Shown here: positions 17,537-28,162 of the stretch, one piece after another
How positions within the stretch are numbered: position 1 is the first letter of the stretch
Layout of the letters: the number at the start of each line of letters is the position of its first letter
DNA from: Novosphingobium fluoreni
Lineage (GTDB): Bacteria > Pseudomonadota > Alphaproteobacteria > Sphingomonadales > Sphingomonadaceae
Direction of reading: 5' to 3'
Length of the DNA stretch: 64,000 nt
Assembly: GCF_014196615.1 (NCBI RefSeq)
Contig: NZ_JACIDY010000007.1
Span: 150,422 to 214,421, forward strand
Notes under the pieces: generated by a model
The model's input: the letters and a program-made list of their open reading frames with translations, nothing else
What the model was told of the DNA's origin: nothing
Database searches by the model: none
Position numbers and translations under genes: made by a program

Positions 17537-18883
17537 ATGTTGAGAACGACCCTTCTGGTCGCGCTGTCTGGCGCGGCCCTCATTCCATTGCCGGCGTCTG
17601 CACAGATGCACGATCACGCGGGGATGAACCATGATATGGCTCCCCCCGCACCCGCTCCCACAGTAGTCTCACCCGTCCCGGCGCACCCGGATCACATGTC
17701 CGCCGCCGAACACGCCGCGATGGGCCACGGCGGTGCGATAAGCGATCAGCCCGCTGCTTTCGAGATCGGTTCGGGCACGTCACGACTGCCTGGCGCGGTG
17801 CCGTCCATGCCGGGAATTCACGTCATGGCGGGCGATTGGATGGTGATGGCCCACGGCTTTGTCACCACGCAATATACCGACCATTCCGGGCCGCGCGGGA
17901 GTGACAAGTTCTACTCGACGTCCATGGCGATGCTGATGGCAGGGCGGGATACCGGGTTTGGCCACCTCCAGCTCCGCTCGATGATGAGCCTGGAACCGGC
18001 GATGAGCGCACGCGGCTATCCCAATTTGTTCGCGACGGGCGAGACGGCCAACGGTGAGCCGCTGGTCGATCGGCAGCATCCGCACGACCTATTCATGGAA
18101 CTGGCGGCGCGGATCGACTTCAACTTGGGCAGCGATACCACCGCGTACCTCTATGGCGGACCGGTGGGTGAGCCCTCGCTCGGGCCGAGCGCCTTCATGA
18201 TGCGGCGATCCTCCAAGCTGAACCCGGAGCCGCCGATCACGCACCATTGGTTCGATTCCACTCATATCACCTATGGCGTCGTCACCGCCGGGCTCTCTTC
18301 CGGCAAGTGGCAGCTGGAAGGGTCCGCGTTCCGAGGCGCCGAGCCTGATGAGCGGCGTTGGAACATCGAAACGCCGAAGCTTGATTCGTGGTCGGTCCGG
18401 GCAAGTTGGACGCCTTCGCCGCGTTGGGCGGTCCAGGCGAGCTATGGCAAATTGAAGCAGCCCGAGGCCTTGCATCCCGGTGAGGATGAAAAGCGGCTGA
18501 CCGCCTCCGCGCACTATGAAAACGGCGAAGGCCTGTCGGCGATGGCAGCTTTCAGTTCGAAAAACCGCGTTCCTGGTCCCACGCTGACGGCATGGCTGGC
18601 GGAGGCGAACTGGGACCTTGATCAGCATAACACTCTGTTCGGCCGGCTTGAGAATGTCGCCAACGACGAGCTATTCCCGGATCACGACGATCCGCTGCAC
18701 GATCAGACCTTCCGGGTCAGCAAGGTGCAAGCCGGATATGCGCGCAGGTTCCGGCTCGATCCGTTCGAGCTGGCACTGGGTGGTTCGCTTTCGGGCTACC
18801 TGAAGCCTGACGCTCTAGACGCTGCTTATGGCAACAATCCGTGGGGCTATACGCTGTTCGCTCGGTTAACCCTGGGCCGTTGA
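17537..18883 (+). CDS. Predicted outer-membrane beta-barrel with His/Met-rich N-terminus (metal-related?)
   Basis: A 448-residue exported protein. After a signal peptide ending in ASAQ comes a His/Met-rich stretch (MHDHAGMNHDM, HPDHMSAAEHAAMGHGG, about 23-70) reminiscent of copper-binding CopB/PcoB leaders. The remaining 360 residues show alternating amphipathic strands with short turns, as in outer-membrane barrels, including conserved-looking DRQHPHDLFMELAAR and HHWFDSTHITYG. The C-terminus, TLFARLTLGR, does not end in the usual Phe. It follows a Cys/His-rich small secreted protein. A role in copper or other metal handling is inference only. The 3' end overlaps a convergent gene by 18 bases. 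Confidence 0.7.
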   Translation: MLRTTLLVALSGAALIPLPASAQMHDHAGMNHDMAPPAPAPTVVSPVPAHPDHMSAAEHAAMGHGGAISDQPAAFEIGSGTSRLPGAVPSMPGIHVMAGDWMVMAHGFVTTQYTDHSGPRGSDKFYSTSMAMLMAGRDTGFGHLQLRSMMSLEPAMSARGYPNLFATGETANGEPLVDRQHPHDLFMELAARIDFNLGSDTTAYLYGGPVGEPSLGPSAFMMRRSSKLNPEPPITHHWFDSTHITYGVVTAGLSSGKWQLEGSAFRGAEPDERRWNIETPKLDSWSVRASWTPSPRWAVQASYGKLKQPEALHPGEDEKRLTASAHYENGEGLSAMAAFSSKNRVPGPTLTAWLAEANWDLDQHNTLFGRLENVANDELFPDHDDPLHDQTFRVSKVQAGYARRFRLDPFELALGGSLSGYLKPDALDAAYGNNPWGYTLFARLTLGR

Positions 18884-19405
18884 CCCCTCGGGCGTTGACG
18901 GCGCGCAGCTTACCTGGCCGAGCGAATCGAAAGCCACGCGCTCGTTGGAGTCGTGGATGACGAGGCGGCTCGGCCAGGACTTGGCCCCACCCGGTCCCGC
19001 GCCGTCTTCTCCAGCCTGCGCCACAAGTTCGACCCAGTTCTGCGTGCCGATATAAGTGCTGTGCGCGCCAGATGGCAGTTCCGCACTGCCGCTCTTCACC
19101 GCCAGCGGGTAAAGCTTGCCCTCGATCTTGAGGTAACCCCGATCCTGCTGCGCCACGAACAACGGTTGTTCATCCGCTTGCTTGCCCGGCCGGAACATGC
19201 ACCCGGCGCGGGCGAGGTCATACCGTGCGATGTCTTCTGTCGTGAAAGGTTGGGGCAGCACGGGCTTGAACGGAGGCTGGTTGAGCTTTTCCACCAGCGC
19301 GACATCCTGCGCGTCATCGACCGCTTTCGCCTGTGGCGCGTCCTCGTCTCCGCATCCGCTCAACGCCGCCACCGTCAGGACTGCCAGCCAAATCTTCCGC
19401 ATCAT
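18866..19405 (-). CDS. Hypothetical lipoprotein downstream of mutL
   Basis: A 179-residue protein with a clear lipobox LSGC at about 15-18, so probably membrane-anchored in the periplasm. I do not recognise the mature domain; it contains a central part with a Cys (ARAGCMFRPG) and ends near QVSCAPS, so two cysteines could form a disulfide. Its start overlaps the mutL stop by 4 bases (ATGA), so it is co-transcribed with mutL, though a functional link is not evident. Two adjacent ATGs (19405, 19402) are possible starts. Confidence 0.75.
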   Translation of the reverse strand: MMRKIWLAVLTVAALSGCGDEDAPQAKAVDDAQDVALVEKLNQPPFKPVLPQPFTTEDIARYDLARAGCMFRPGKQADEQPLFVAQQDRGYLKIEGKLYPLAVKSGSAELPSGAHSTYIGTQNWVELVAQAGEDGAGPGGAKSWPSRLVIHDSNERVAFDSLGQVSCAPSTPEGSTAQG

Positions 19406-21207
19406 TTCCGCCCGAACAGCTTCTCGATATCGCTATGGGCAAGTTTAACCCATGTGGGGCGGCCATGGTTGCACTGGCCAGAGCGGGGCGTTTGCTCCAT
19501 TTCGCGCAGCAATGCGTTCATCTCCGCCACGGACAGGGCCCGCCCGGCGCGCACCGAACCGTGGCAAGCCATGGTCGCCAAAACGAGGTCCAGCTTCTCC
19601 CCCAACAGCAGGGCATCGCCATGACGGGCAAGATCGTCGGCGATATCGCGCACCAGGGCCTGAGCGTCGGCCTTGCCCAAGACCGAAGGCACGGCGCGCA
19701 CCAGCAAGGCACCGGGCCCGAACCGTTCGAGGACGAGGCCGAAGCGTGCCAGTTCCGTCGCCTTTTCCTCCAGGCGATCACAGTCCGGTTCTTCCATTTC
19801 GACCACTTCGGGCAGCAACAAGGCTTGGCTGCGGATCATCGCCTCCTGCGCGCCGGCGGCTTTCAGTCGCTCCAGCACCAGCCTCTCGTGCGCGGCATGC
19901 TGATCGACGATGACGAGGCCGTCTTCCGCTTCGGCGACGATATAGGTCCCAGCCACTTGCCCGCGCGCCACGCCCAGCGGATGTTCGGCCACCGGCGCGT
20001 CTTCGCTGGCTTCCTCGGCTCGCGCCGCTGGGGGAGCGAGCGGCTGATGGCCCCGCCCGGCCCAGCCATTCCCCATCTCACGCACGGAGTTGGCCGCCGG
20101 AGCGTATTGGCGCGCGAACAGCGATTGCAGGGAGGGCGCAGGCGCCAGGGATGAAGGCGCAGGGGGCTCCACCTGCCACGCTCCCATCGCGCCCGCCGCT
20201 GGGGCCTGCGCGCTGCGCTGGCCTTGCGCCTCAAGCGCATGACGCAGCGCCCCCACCAGAAACCCGCGCACGAAGGCAGGGTCGCGAAACCGTACCTCGG
20301 TCTTCGCTGGATGGACATTCACGTCCACATCCTCGGGCGGTATTTCGAGGAACAGCGCGAGGACGGCATGGCGATCGCGCGCCAGCATATCGGCATAAGC
20401 TCCGCGCACCGCGCCGATCAGCAGCCGGTCCTTCACCGGACGACCGTTGACGAACAGGTATTGGTGATCGGCCACGCCGCGATTGAAAGTAGGCAAGCCA
20501 GCCACGCCCGTCAGCCGCGCAGCCCCACGCTCGGCCTCGATCACCACGCCGTCATCGGCCAGTTCGCGCGCGACCAGACGCGCAACCCGCGCTGCCAGCG
20601 CCTCTTCTGGCTGGGTCGCCAGAGTGCGCCGACCGTCATGTTCCAGCGTGAAGCCGATTTCGGGCCGCGCCATCGCCAGGCGACGGACCACATCCAGGCA
20701 GGCGGCATATTCGGCGCGCGGTGAGCGCAGGAATTTGCGACGTGCGGGCACGCGGCCGAACAAATCCTCAACACGAATACGCGTTCCGCACGGCAGCGCG
20801 GCGGGGGTGTCGGCAGCGATCGCGCCATGGTCCACGGTGCGGCGCCAGCCCTCTTCGGTCCCCTGCGCACGGCTTTCGATGGTGAGCCGCGCGACGCTGG
20901 CGATCGAGGGCAAGGCTTCCCCGCGAAAACCCAGGCTGGCGACCATCTCGATCCGCTCGTCCGGCAGCTTGGACGTGGCGTGGCGTTCCAGCGCGAGGGC
21001 GATCTCAGCCGAGGCCATACCGCAGCCATCATCCGTCACTTCGATCAGGTCCAACCCGCCGGAGGCAAGGCGCACCGCGATCGTGCGTGACCCCGCATCG
21101 ATGGCGTTTTCCACCAATTCTTTGAGCGCAGACGCCGGCCGTTCGACCACCTCACCCGCCGCGATGCGATTCACAAGGTCGTCAGGCAGTCTGCGGATAA
21201 GCGGCAT
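19402..21207 (-). CDS. mutL: DNA mismatch repair protein MutL
   Basis: A 601-residue cytosolic GHKL ATPase that couples MutS mismatch recognition to strand incision. The N-terminus has AAGEVVERPASALKELVENAIDAG and DDGCGM. The C-terminal domain has the metal-dependent nicking-endonuclease signature DQHAAHERLVLE, the ACHGSVRAG motif and CNHGRPTWVKL. So this MutL is itself predicted to be an endonuclease, consistent with alphaproteobacteria lacking MutH. Length is normal. It is divergent from mreB. Confidence 0.96.
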   Translation of the reverse strand: MPLIRRLPDDLVNRIAAGEVVERPASALKELVENAIDAGSRTIAVRLASGGLDLIEVTDDGCGMASAEIALALERHATSKLPDERIEMVASLGFRGEALPSIASVARLTIESRAQGTEEGWRRTVDHGAIAADTPAALPCGTRIRVEDLFGRVPARRKFLRSPRAEYAACLDVVRRLAMARPEIGFTLEHDGRRTLATQPEEALAARVARLVARELADDGVVIEAERGAARLTGVAGLPTFNRGVADHQYLFVNGRPVKDRLLIGAVRGAYADMLARDRHAVLALFLEIPPEDVDVNVHPAKTEVRFRDPAFVRGFLVGALRHALEAQGQRSAQAPAAGAMGAWQVEPPAPSSLAPAPSLQSLFARQYAPAANSVREMGNGWAGRGHQPLAPPAARAEEASEDAPVAEHPLGVARGQVAGTYIVAEAEDGLVIVDQHAAHERLVLERLKAAGAQEAMIRSQALLLPEVVEMEEPDCDRLEEKATELARFGLVLERFGPGALLVRAVPSVLGKADAQALVRDIADDLARHGDALLLGEKLDLVLATMACHGSVRAGRALSVAEMNALLREMEQTPRSGQCNHGRPTWVKLAHSDIEKLFGRK

Positions 21208-21221
21208 CGTTCCACTGGTAG

Positions 21222-22439
<1,218 letters not shown>

Positions 22440-22501
22440 GCCGTTTTCGAAAGGCGGCGCGTCTTCGCTGAGCGGACGCGCCGGAAAAGGAGAAACGGCT
22501 G

Positions 22502-23383
22502 ATGGCGCCGCCCGCGAACCGGCGCTCTGGCTATTCCCGCAGGGCGCAGTACACGATCTTCATCAGCTACTTCGCCGGTGTGGCCGGAGTTCTGCTGGGT
22601 GTCGTGCTGCTGGTAGTGTCCTTCGTTCAGCCGAGCGCCTTTACCGGATTGCGGGTTTTGGCCGCCGATCTGACCGAGCCTGCCGGCCATGTCACCGCGA
22701 CGGGGCGGATGGCGAGCAAGGATTTCTTCGCCACCGTCAGCGGCTATTTCAAGGCGGGTAGCCAACATGCCCGGCTGGAACGCGAGCTGGCGATCGCCAA
22801 GATCAGGCTGGTCGAAGCGCGCGCTACCGCGGTGGAAAATCGTCGTCTCAAGGGCCTGCTGGGCCTGGCTCAGCAAAGCCCGGCACCCGTGGTCGTCACG
22901 CGTTTGACAAGTTCCACTGCCGCCAGCACGCGGCGCTATGCCACGCTGGCAGCTGGGGCTGATCGCGGCGTGCAGAAGGGCATGCCGGTCCGCTCGGAGA
23001 TGGGCCTGCTGGGCCGCGTTCTTGAAGTGGGGCAAGGCAGCGCCCGTGTGCTGCTGGTGACCGACTCCGAAAGCGTGGTCCCGGTGCGCCGCGCCAGCGA
23101 TGGCGTACCGGCCTTCGCGCAAGGAACCGGCGACGGCACCTTGCGCATCCGCTTGATCAACCTGGGCCTCAACCCGCTGAAGAAGGGCGATGTCTTGGTG
23201 ACGTCGGGCTCTGGCGGCCTTTACCGACCGGGCACGCCGATCGCCATCGTGGCCAACATTCTGCGCGATGGCGCGACTGCGCAAGTCATCGCCAATCCCT
23301 CCGACTCGGACTACGTGCTGGTCGATCGACCGTTCGCGCCGGTCCCGCCCCCGGCGATCACCCCCATTCCGGATAGCCAGTGA
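22502..23383 (+). CDS. mreC: Rod-shape-determining protein MreC
   Basis: A 293-residue bitopic protein: a short cytoplasmic N-terminus, one transmembrane helix at about 20-42, a coiled coil rich in Arg/Glu/Leu at about 85-120, and a periplasmic beta-domain with GADRGVQKGMPV and GLLGRV, typical of MreC. It scaffolds the elongasome and binds PBP2. A GGAGAAA Shine-Dalgarno lies just upstream. It overlaps mreD by 4 bases (GTGA). Confidence 0.94.
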   Translation: MAPPANRRSGYSRRAQYTIFISYFAGVAGVLLGVVLLVVSFVQPSAFTGLRVLAADLTEPAGHVTATGRMASKDFFATVSGYFKAGSQHARLERELAIAKIRLVEARATAVENRRLKGLLGLAQQSPAPVVVTRLTSSTAASTRRYATLAAGADRGVQKGMPVRSEMGLLGRVLEVGQGSARVLLVTDSESVVPVRRASDGVPAFAQGTGDGTLRIRLINLGLNPLKKGDVLVTSGSGGLYRPGTPIAIVANILRDGATAQVIANPSDSDYVLVDRPFAPVPPPAITPIPDSQ

Positions 23384-23925
23384 GGCTTTGGCCGCAATTC
23401 GGCACGCGGCGGGCGCGGATCAATCGGACGCCCTCCAAGATTGTCGCGCGCGGGACGCCATGGGCCACCGTGATGCTGGCATCGCTGCTGCCAGGTCTTG
23501 CCCTGATCGCCTCCGCGCCCGTGCTGCCGCCGTTCGGCTTTCTGATGTTCATCTCGTGGCGGCAATTGCGCCCGGGCCTGCTGCCGATCTGGGCCGGATT
23601 GCCGCTCGGCATTTTCGATGACCTGTTTTCGGGCCAACCCTTCGGATCGGCCGTGCTGCTGTTTTCCGCAGCAGCGATCGCGCTCGACATGATCGAAGCG
23701 CGCCTGCCCTGGCGCAACTTCCTCACCGAATGGCTGGTGGCGATCGGCCTGATTATAGTTTATACCGCACTGGGACTGGCGCTGGCGAACCTGGACGGCG
23801 CAGCCACCCCCCTTCGTGTGACCTGGCCGCAGATCGTGATTTCCATCCTCGCTTATCCCCTCGTCGGTCGCTTCGTGGCGCTGGCCGATCGCTTTCGTTT
23901 GACGCCGTTCCTGGAAATTCGATGA
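23380..23925 (+). CDS. mreD: Rod-shape-determining protein MreD
   Basis: A 181-residue polytopic inner-membrane protein with about five hydrophobic helices and the loop GLPLGIFDDLFSGQPFGSAVLLFS that typifies MreD. It begins with GTG overlapping the mreC stop and ends overlapping the mrdA ATG, so it is translationally coupled on both sides. It is an accessory of the elongasome. Confidence 0.9.
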   Translation: MRLWPQFGTRRARINRTPSKIVARGTPWATVMLASLLPGLALIASAPVLPPFGFLMFISWRQLRPGLLPIWAGLPLGIFDDLFSGQPFGSAVLLFSAAAIALDMIEARLPWRNFLTEWLVAIGLIIVYTALGLALANLDGAATPLRVTWPQIVISILAYPLVGRFVALADRFRLTPFLEIR

Positions 23926-26000
23926 GCCTCTTTCGTCCGCGCCATGTCAGCATGGCGACGCTGCGCAACAGCTTCGATCGGCGCAGCATGGTCATCGGCG
24001 GCGTGCAGGCCGGCATCGGTATTTTGCTGGCCAGCCGCCTCGGCTATCTCTCGATCGCCCAGAACGAGAAGTACAAGCTCGAATCGGAAAGCAACCGCGT
24101 CAATCTTTCGCTGATCCCCCCACGCCGGGGATGGATCCTTGATCGGCGCGGCTCTCCCCTCGCCTCGAACCGCGCCGACTTTCGCGTGGATGTCATCCCT
24201 GATCGCATGACGAATGAGGGGCAGACCATCGGCGAACTGGCCCGGCTGTTGCGGATGCAGCCGGTGGACGTGCAGGACTTGCGCGACAAGTTGGAGAAAT
24301 CCCACGGTTTTGCCCCGGTCGAGGTGATGTCCGGCCTGGATTGGGAGCGATTTGCCGCCGTCAGCGTCCGCTTGCCCGACTTGCCGGGCGTGGTGACTCA
24401 GCGCGGCTTTTCGCGCTTCTATCCCACCGGACCAAGCGTCGGCCACTTGGTCGGCTATGTTGGCGCAGCTTCGGCCGAAGAGTATGAAAAGGAACGCGAT
24501 CCCCTGCTCGTCACGCCTGGCTACAAGGTCGGCAAGGACGGGCTGGAAAAAATCTTCGAGAAGGATCTGCGCGGCTACCCCGGTGCCCGGCGCGTGGAGG
24601 TTACGGCAGGCGGCCGCGTAGTGCGCGATCTGGAAACGCGGGAGGACATGCCCGGCAAGCCGATCAAGCTGACCATCGATGGTCCGCTGCAGGACTATGC
24701 CGCGCGGCGCATAGGCCTGGAATCGGGTGCTGTCGTGGCGATGGACTGCCACACCGGCGAAGTGCTGGCGATGGCATCGATGCCCAGCTACGACCCCAAC
24801 AGCTTCTCGGACGGCATCGGCCGTATCGAGTGGAAAATGCTGGCGGACGACGATCACGTGCCTTTGCGCAACAAGGTGCTGCGCGGTCTTTATCCCCCGG
24901 GCTCCACCGTGAAGCCGATGGTCGCCCTATCGTTCCTGGAAGCGGGCCTGCACCCGGAGGAAAGCGTGTTCTGCGGTGGCGGCCTGCGGGTCGGCAACCG
25001 GGTGTTCCACTGCTGGAACCGGCGCGGCCATGGCCAGGTCAACATGGCCAAGGGCATTTACCAGAGCTGCGATGTGTACTTCTATCACTTCGCCCAGCGC
25101 ATCGGCATGGACCCGATCGCGGCGATGGCACGCCGCCTGGGCCTTGGGCAGGAGTTCAAGCTGCCGGTCGTCGGCCAGTCCTACGGCACCGTGCCCGATC
25201 CGGCCTGGAAGAAGCGCAAGTACGGCAAGGATTGGGCGATCTACGACACCGTGAACGCCACGATCGGTCAGGGCTACTTTCTTGTGAACCCCCTGCAGCA
25301 GGCCGTCATGGCATCGCGCCTGGCGTCCGGCCTCAACCTCGTGCCGAGCATGCTGTTCACGGACAAAGCCAAGCCTGCGCCCACTCTGGGCATTCCGCAG
25401 GAACATCTGGATATCATTCACAAGGCCATGTCGGACGTGGTCAACGGGCCCGGCACCGCCCATCGCGCGGCGCTGCCGATGAAAGACATCCTGCTGGCGG
25501 GCAAGACCGGCACGGCGCAAGTCGTCGGGCTCAATGTCGGCAATGGCAAGGGCGGCCTATGGAAGCACCGTGACCATGGCCACTTCATCTGCTTCGCGCC
25601 TGCGGACAAGCCTCGCTATGCCGTGGCGGTCGTGGTCGAACACGGCGGCGGATCGGGCGCAGCCTATCCGATCGCGCGCGATGTGATGACTTACCTGTTC
25701 GATCCCAACAAGGCGGTCGAGGTGCTGCATGGTTATGAAAAGGAGTGGGGCGGCACCGCGCAGCAGCGGCTGGACGCCAAGTACCGCGCTTATTCACAAG
25801 CCTACGGAGGCGGTGCGCCCGCGCCACCTTCGGAGGAAAAGGTGGAAGCGGCCGATCAGCCGCCCGCCACCAACCAGCCGATCGTGAGCGGCCCGCAAAC
25901 GCCGCCGCCCGAGCCGGTGGCGTTACCTTCGACGCCTGTGACCGCCGAGCCATCGGCCCCTGCAATCACCCTCTCGCCGCCGGGGGGCAACCCGCAATGA
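23922..26000 (+). CDS. mrdA: Penicillin-binding protein 2 (elongasome transpeptidase)
   Basis: A 692-residue class B PBP that cross-links sidewall peptidoglycan. An N-terminal transmembrane segment is at about 25-45, a dimerisation/pedestal domain follows, and the transpeptidase has all three motifs: S328 in PGSTVKPM, S382-C-D384 (the SxD variant normal for PBP2) and K528 in KTGTAQ. A Pro/Ala-rich low-complexity tail of about 60 residues follows the catalytic domain. The ATG at 23922 overlaps the mreD stop and begins directly before the membrane anchor; the stop overlaps rodA. Confidence 0.96.
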   Translation: MSLFRPRHVSMATLRNSFDRRSMVIGGVQAGIGILLASRLGYLSIAQNEKYKLESESNRVNLSLIPPRRGWILDRRGSPLASNRADFRVDVIPDRMTNEGQTIGELARLLRMQPVDVQDLRDKLEKSHGFAPVEVMSGLDWERFAAVSVRLPDLPGVVTQRGFSRFYPTGPSVGHLVGYVGAASAEEYEKERDPLLVTPGYKVGKDGLEKIFEKDLRGYPGARRVEVTAGGRVVRDLETREDMPGKPIKLTIDGPLQDYAARRIGLESGAVVAMDCHTGEVLAMASMPSYDPNSFSDGIGRIEWKMLADDDHVPLRNKVLRGLYPPGSTVKPMVALSFLEAGLHPEESVFCGGGLRVGNRVFHCWNRRGHGQVNMAKGIYQSCDVYFYHFAQRIGMDPIAAMARRLGLGQEFKLPVVGQSYGTVPDPAWKKRKYGKDWAIYDTVNATIGQGYFLVNPLQQAVMASRLASGLNLVPSMLFTDKAKPAPTLGIPQEHLDIIHKAMSDVVNGPGTAHRAALPMKDILLAGKTGTAQVVGLNVGNGKGGLWKHRDHGHFICFAPADKPRYAVAVVVEHGGGSGAAYPIARDVMTYLFDPNKAVEVLHGYEKEWGGTAQQRLDAKYRAYSQAYGGGAPAPPSEEKVEAADQPPATNQPIVSGPQTPPPEPVALPSTPVTAEPSAPAITLSPPGGNPQ

Positions 26001-27109
26001 ACCGCTCCATCGTGCCCGAAACGATCGCCCGCCAGCCCTGGCATGTGCTGATCCCGCTGGCTGGTCTGGTCTCGCTGGGAGCAGCGGTGCTCTATTCGGC
26101 GGCGGGCGGAAGCCTTCAGCCTTACGCGCTCAGCCACGTCCTGCGTTTTTGCGTGTTCCTGGTCGCGGCTATCACTCTCAGCCGCATTCCGCGCGAATTC
26201 TTCCGCATGGCCGCCTACCCGGCATACGGGGCGATCCTGGTCCTGTTGATCCTGGTGGAGCTGCTGGGCGCCGTTGGCGGCGGTAGCCAGCGATGGCTGA
26301 ACTTGGGTTTCATGACGCTGCAACCGTCAGAGCTGATGAAACCGGGCATCGTCCTGGCCCTCGCCCGCTTTTACGAAAGCCTGCCCGCCTCCATCACCGC
26401 TAGCTGGCGCGGACTAGTGCCTGCAGGACTACTGATCGCGATGCCTGCGTTCTTCGTGATGATCCAGCCGGATCTCGGCACGGCACTCGCGATCTGCTTT
26501 GGCGGGGGCATGACCATGTTTCTGGCGGGTTTGCCTCTCTGGTGGTTCCTGGGCGTTGCCGGGTCCCTGGCCGTAATCGCGCCTGTCGCCTTCTTCACCT
26601 TGCTCCACGACTATCAGCGCAATCGCGTCCTGGTGTTCATGGACCCGGAGAGTGACCCGCTTGGCACCGGTTACCACATCACCCAGTCCAAGATCGCGAT
26701 CGGGTCCGGCGGCTTCTTCGGAAAAGGCTTCGGCAACGGCTCGCAAAGCCATCTGGACTACCTTCCGGAGTCTCACACCGACTTCGTCTTCGCCACGATG
26801 TCGGAAGAATGGGGCATGCTGGGCGGGCTGTTCGTGCTGCTGGTCTTTGCCATAATCCTGTTTTGGGGCCTGCGCGTGGCGCGCAACAGCACCGATCGGT
26901 TCTCCAGCCTGCTTGCGGCCGGTATGGCGCTGACGATATTCTTCTACGTGGCGATCAACCTCATGATGGTGATGGGCCTGGCGCCGGTCGTGGGCATTCC
27001 CCTTCCCTTCATGAGTCACGGCGGCTCATCGATGATGACGAACATGATCTGCCTGGGGACGATCATGGCCGTCAGCCGCTGGCAGCGCCGCCCAAGCGGC
27101 CTTGGTTGA
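25997..27109 (+). CDS. rodA: Peptidoglycan glycosyltransferase RodA (SEDS family)
   Basis: A 370-residue SEDS protein with about ten transmembrane helices that polymerises glycan strands with PBP2. SEDS signatures include GGGSQRWLNLGFMTLQPSEL, IQPDLGTALAI, YLPESHTDFVFA and GIPLPFMSHGGSSM. The ATG at 25997 overlaps the mrdA stop by 4 bases. It is the last gene of the mre operon; tRNA-Lys follows after 111 bases. Confidence 0.96.
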   Translation: MNRSIVPETIARQPWHVLIPLAGLVSLGAAVLYSAAGGSLQPYALSHVLRFCVFLVAAITLSRIPREFFRMAAYPAYGAILVLLILVELLGAVGGGSQRWLNLGFMTLQPSELMKPGIVLALARFYESLPASITASWRGLVPAGLLIAMPAFFVMIQPDLGTALAICFGGGMTMFLAGLPLWWFLGVAGSLAVIAPVAFFTLLHDYQRNRVLVFMDPESDPLGTGYHITQSKIAIGSGGFFGKGFGNGSQSHLDYLPESHTDFVFATMSEEWGMLGGLFVLLVFAIILFWGLRVARNSTDRFSSLLAAGMALTIFFYVAINLMMVMGLAPVVGIPLPFMSHGGSSMMTNMICLGTIMAVSRWQRRPSGLG

Positions 27110-27138
27110 TACCGTCCGAAAAAAAGTGCAAAAAAGGT

Positions 27139-27167
27139 CTTCCCATCCGGCGGAAAGTCGCTAGAGG
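27139..27167 (+). promoter_or_regulatory. Predicted promoter for tRNA-Lys
   Basis: A TAGAGG -10-like hexamer at 27162-27167 lies 17 bases after CTTCCC (27139-27144) and about 54 bases before the tRNA. The same TAGAGG box occurs before the tRNA-Glu pair, which supports the assignment; the -35 is poor. Confidence 0.45.
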
Positions 27168-27220
27168 GACCGCTCCGCCGCAACGGCAACGATCGAAAGA
27201 TCGCTTCGCAACGGCAGTGT

Positions 27221-27296
<76 letters not shown>

Positions 27297-27391
27297 CTTT
27301 CTCCTAAAAATCAGCCGCAGTATCGCACCGCGTACTGCCTTGGGATATCATAGGCCGTTCCATTGCGCGGCAGGATGCCCATCTTGGCGAG

Positions 27392-28150
27392 ATGGCAGGC
27401 CAATCCCGTATCCGTGTCGTCGATCTGGAAACCACCGGCTCGCGGCCACCGGCTCATGGCGTTTGCGAGATCGGATGGCAGGACGTTGTTCTGGGCGCGG
27501 ACGGAAAATGGCAGTTATGTGAGGAGCGCGGAGCGCTGTTCGTCAACCCGGGGCGGCCGATCCCCGCCGTCACCATGGCGGTGCATCACATCATCGATGC
27601 GGATGTCGCAGCTTCGCCTTTCTGGAAGTCGACCGCACCCGACATTCTTAAGCCCAAGGGCGGCGTGGTGGCACTTGCAGCGCATCGTGCGGCGTTCGAG
27701 CAGCGTTTCTGCACGCCGGAGTTGTCTGGCGGAGCCGCCTGGATCTGCACCTGGAAGTGTGCGCTGAGGCTTTGGCCCGATAGTCCCAGCTTCTCCAACC
27801 AGGTCCTGCGATATTGGCGCATGCCGGAAGGCCTGGATCGCGAGATGGGGTTGCCTGTGCATCGCGCTTTTCCCGACGCCTACGTGACGGCACATCATCT
27901 GCGAGATCAGTTGAACGAGGCGGGGCTTGAGACGCTTCTAAAATGGAGCGCCGAGCCGGGCCTGCTGCCCCGAGTACCCGCAGGGCCGGATCGTGGCAAA
28001 TACTGGGGCGCGCTGGACGATGCCACCCTGCGCCGTCTCGCCGCCGACCGCGACGAGGATATTCGCTTTTCGGCAGAGACGGAATTGCGAGGCCGTGATG
28101 GGTTCGTCGGCCTGGAACCCGAGGTTTCCGCGCAGGGCCGGTTGCTATGA
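27392..28150 (+). CDS. DEDDh-type 3'-5' exonuclease domain protein
   Basis: A 252-residue RNase T/DnaQ-like exonuclease. Exo I is VVDLETTG (D11, E13), Exo II is in the AAHRAAFEQRF region, and Exo III is HRAFPDAYVTAHHL, giving the DEDDh set. The C-terminal 80 residues (FSAETELRGRDGFV) are not part of the exonuclease core; ExoX-like proteins have similar tails. Substrate (DNA or RNA) is not determinable. There is no strong Shine-Dalgarno before the ATG at 27392, but the Exo I motif begins within ten residues, so little upstream sequence can be missing. Confidence 0.8.
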   Translation: MAGQSRIRVVDLETTGSRPPAHGVCEIGWQDVVLGADGKWQLCEERGALFVNPGRPIPAVTMAVHHIIDADVAASPFWKSTAPDILKPKGGVVALAAHRAAFEQRFCTPELSGGAAWICTWKCALRLWPDSPSFSNQVLRYWRMPEGLDREMGLPVHRAFPDAYVTAHHLRDQLNEAGLETLLKWSAEPGLLPRVPAGPDRGKYWGALDDATLRRLAADRDEDIRFSAETELRGRDGFVGLEPEVSAQGRLL

Positions 28151-28162
28151 CATCAAATCGCG

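Noticed and set aside
18953..19624. A 223-codon plus-strand ORF over the lipoprotein and mutL
   Set aside because: It lies antisense to two well-supported genes and has shadow-frame composition.
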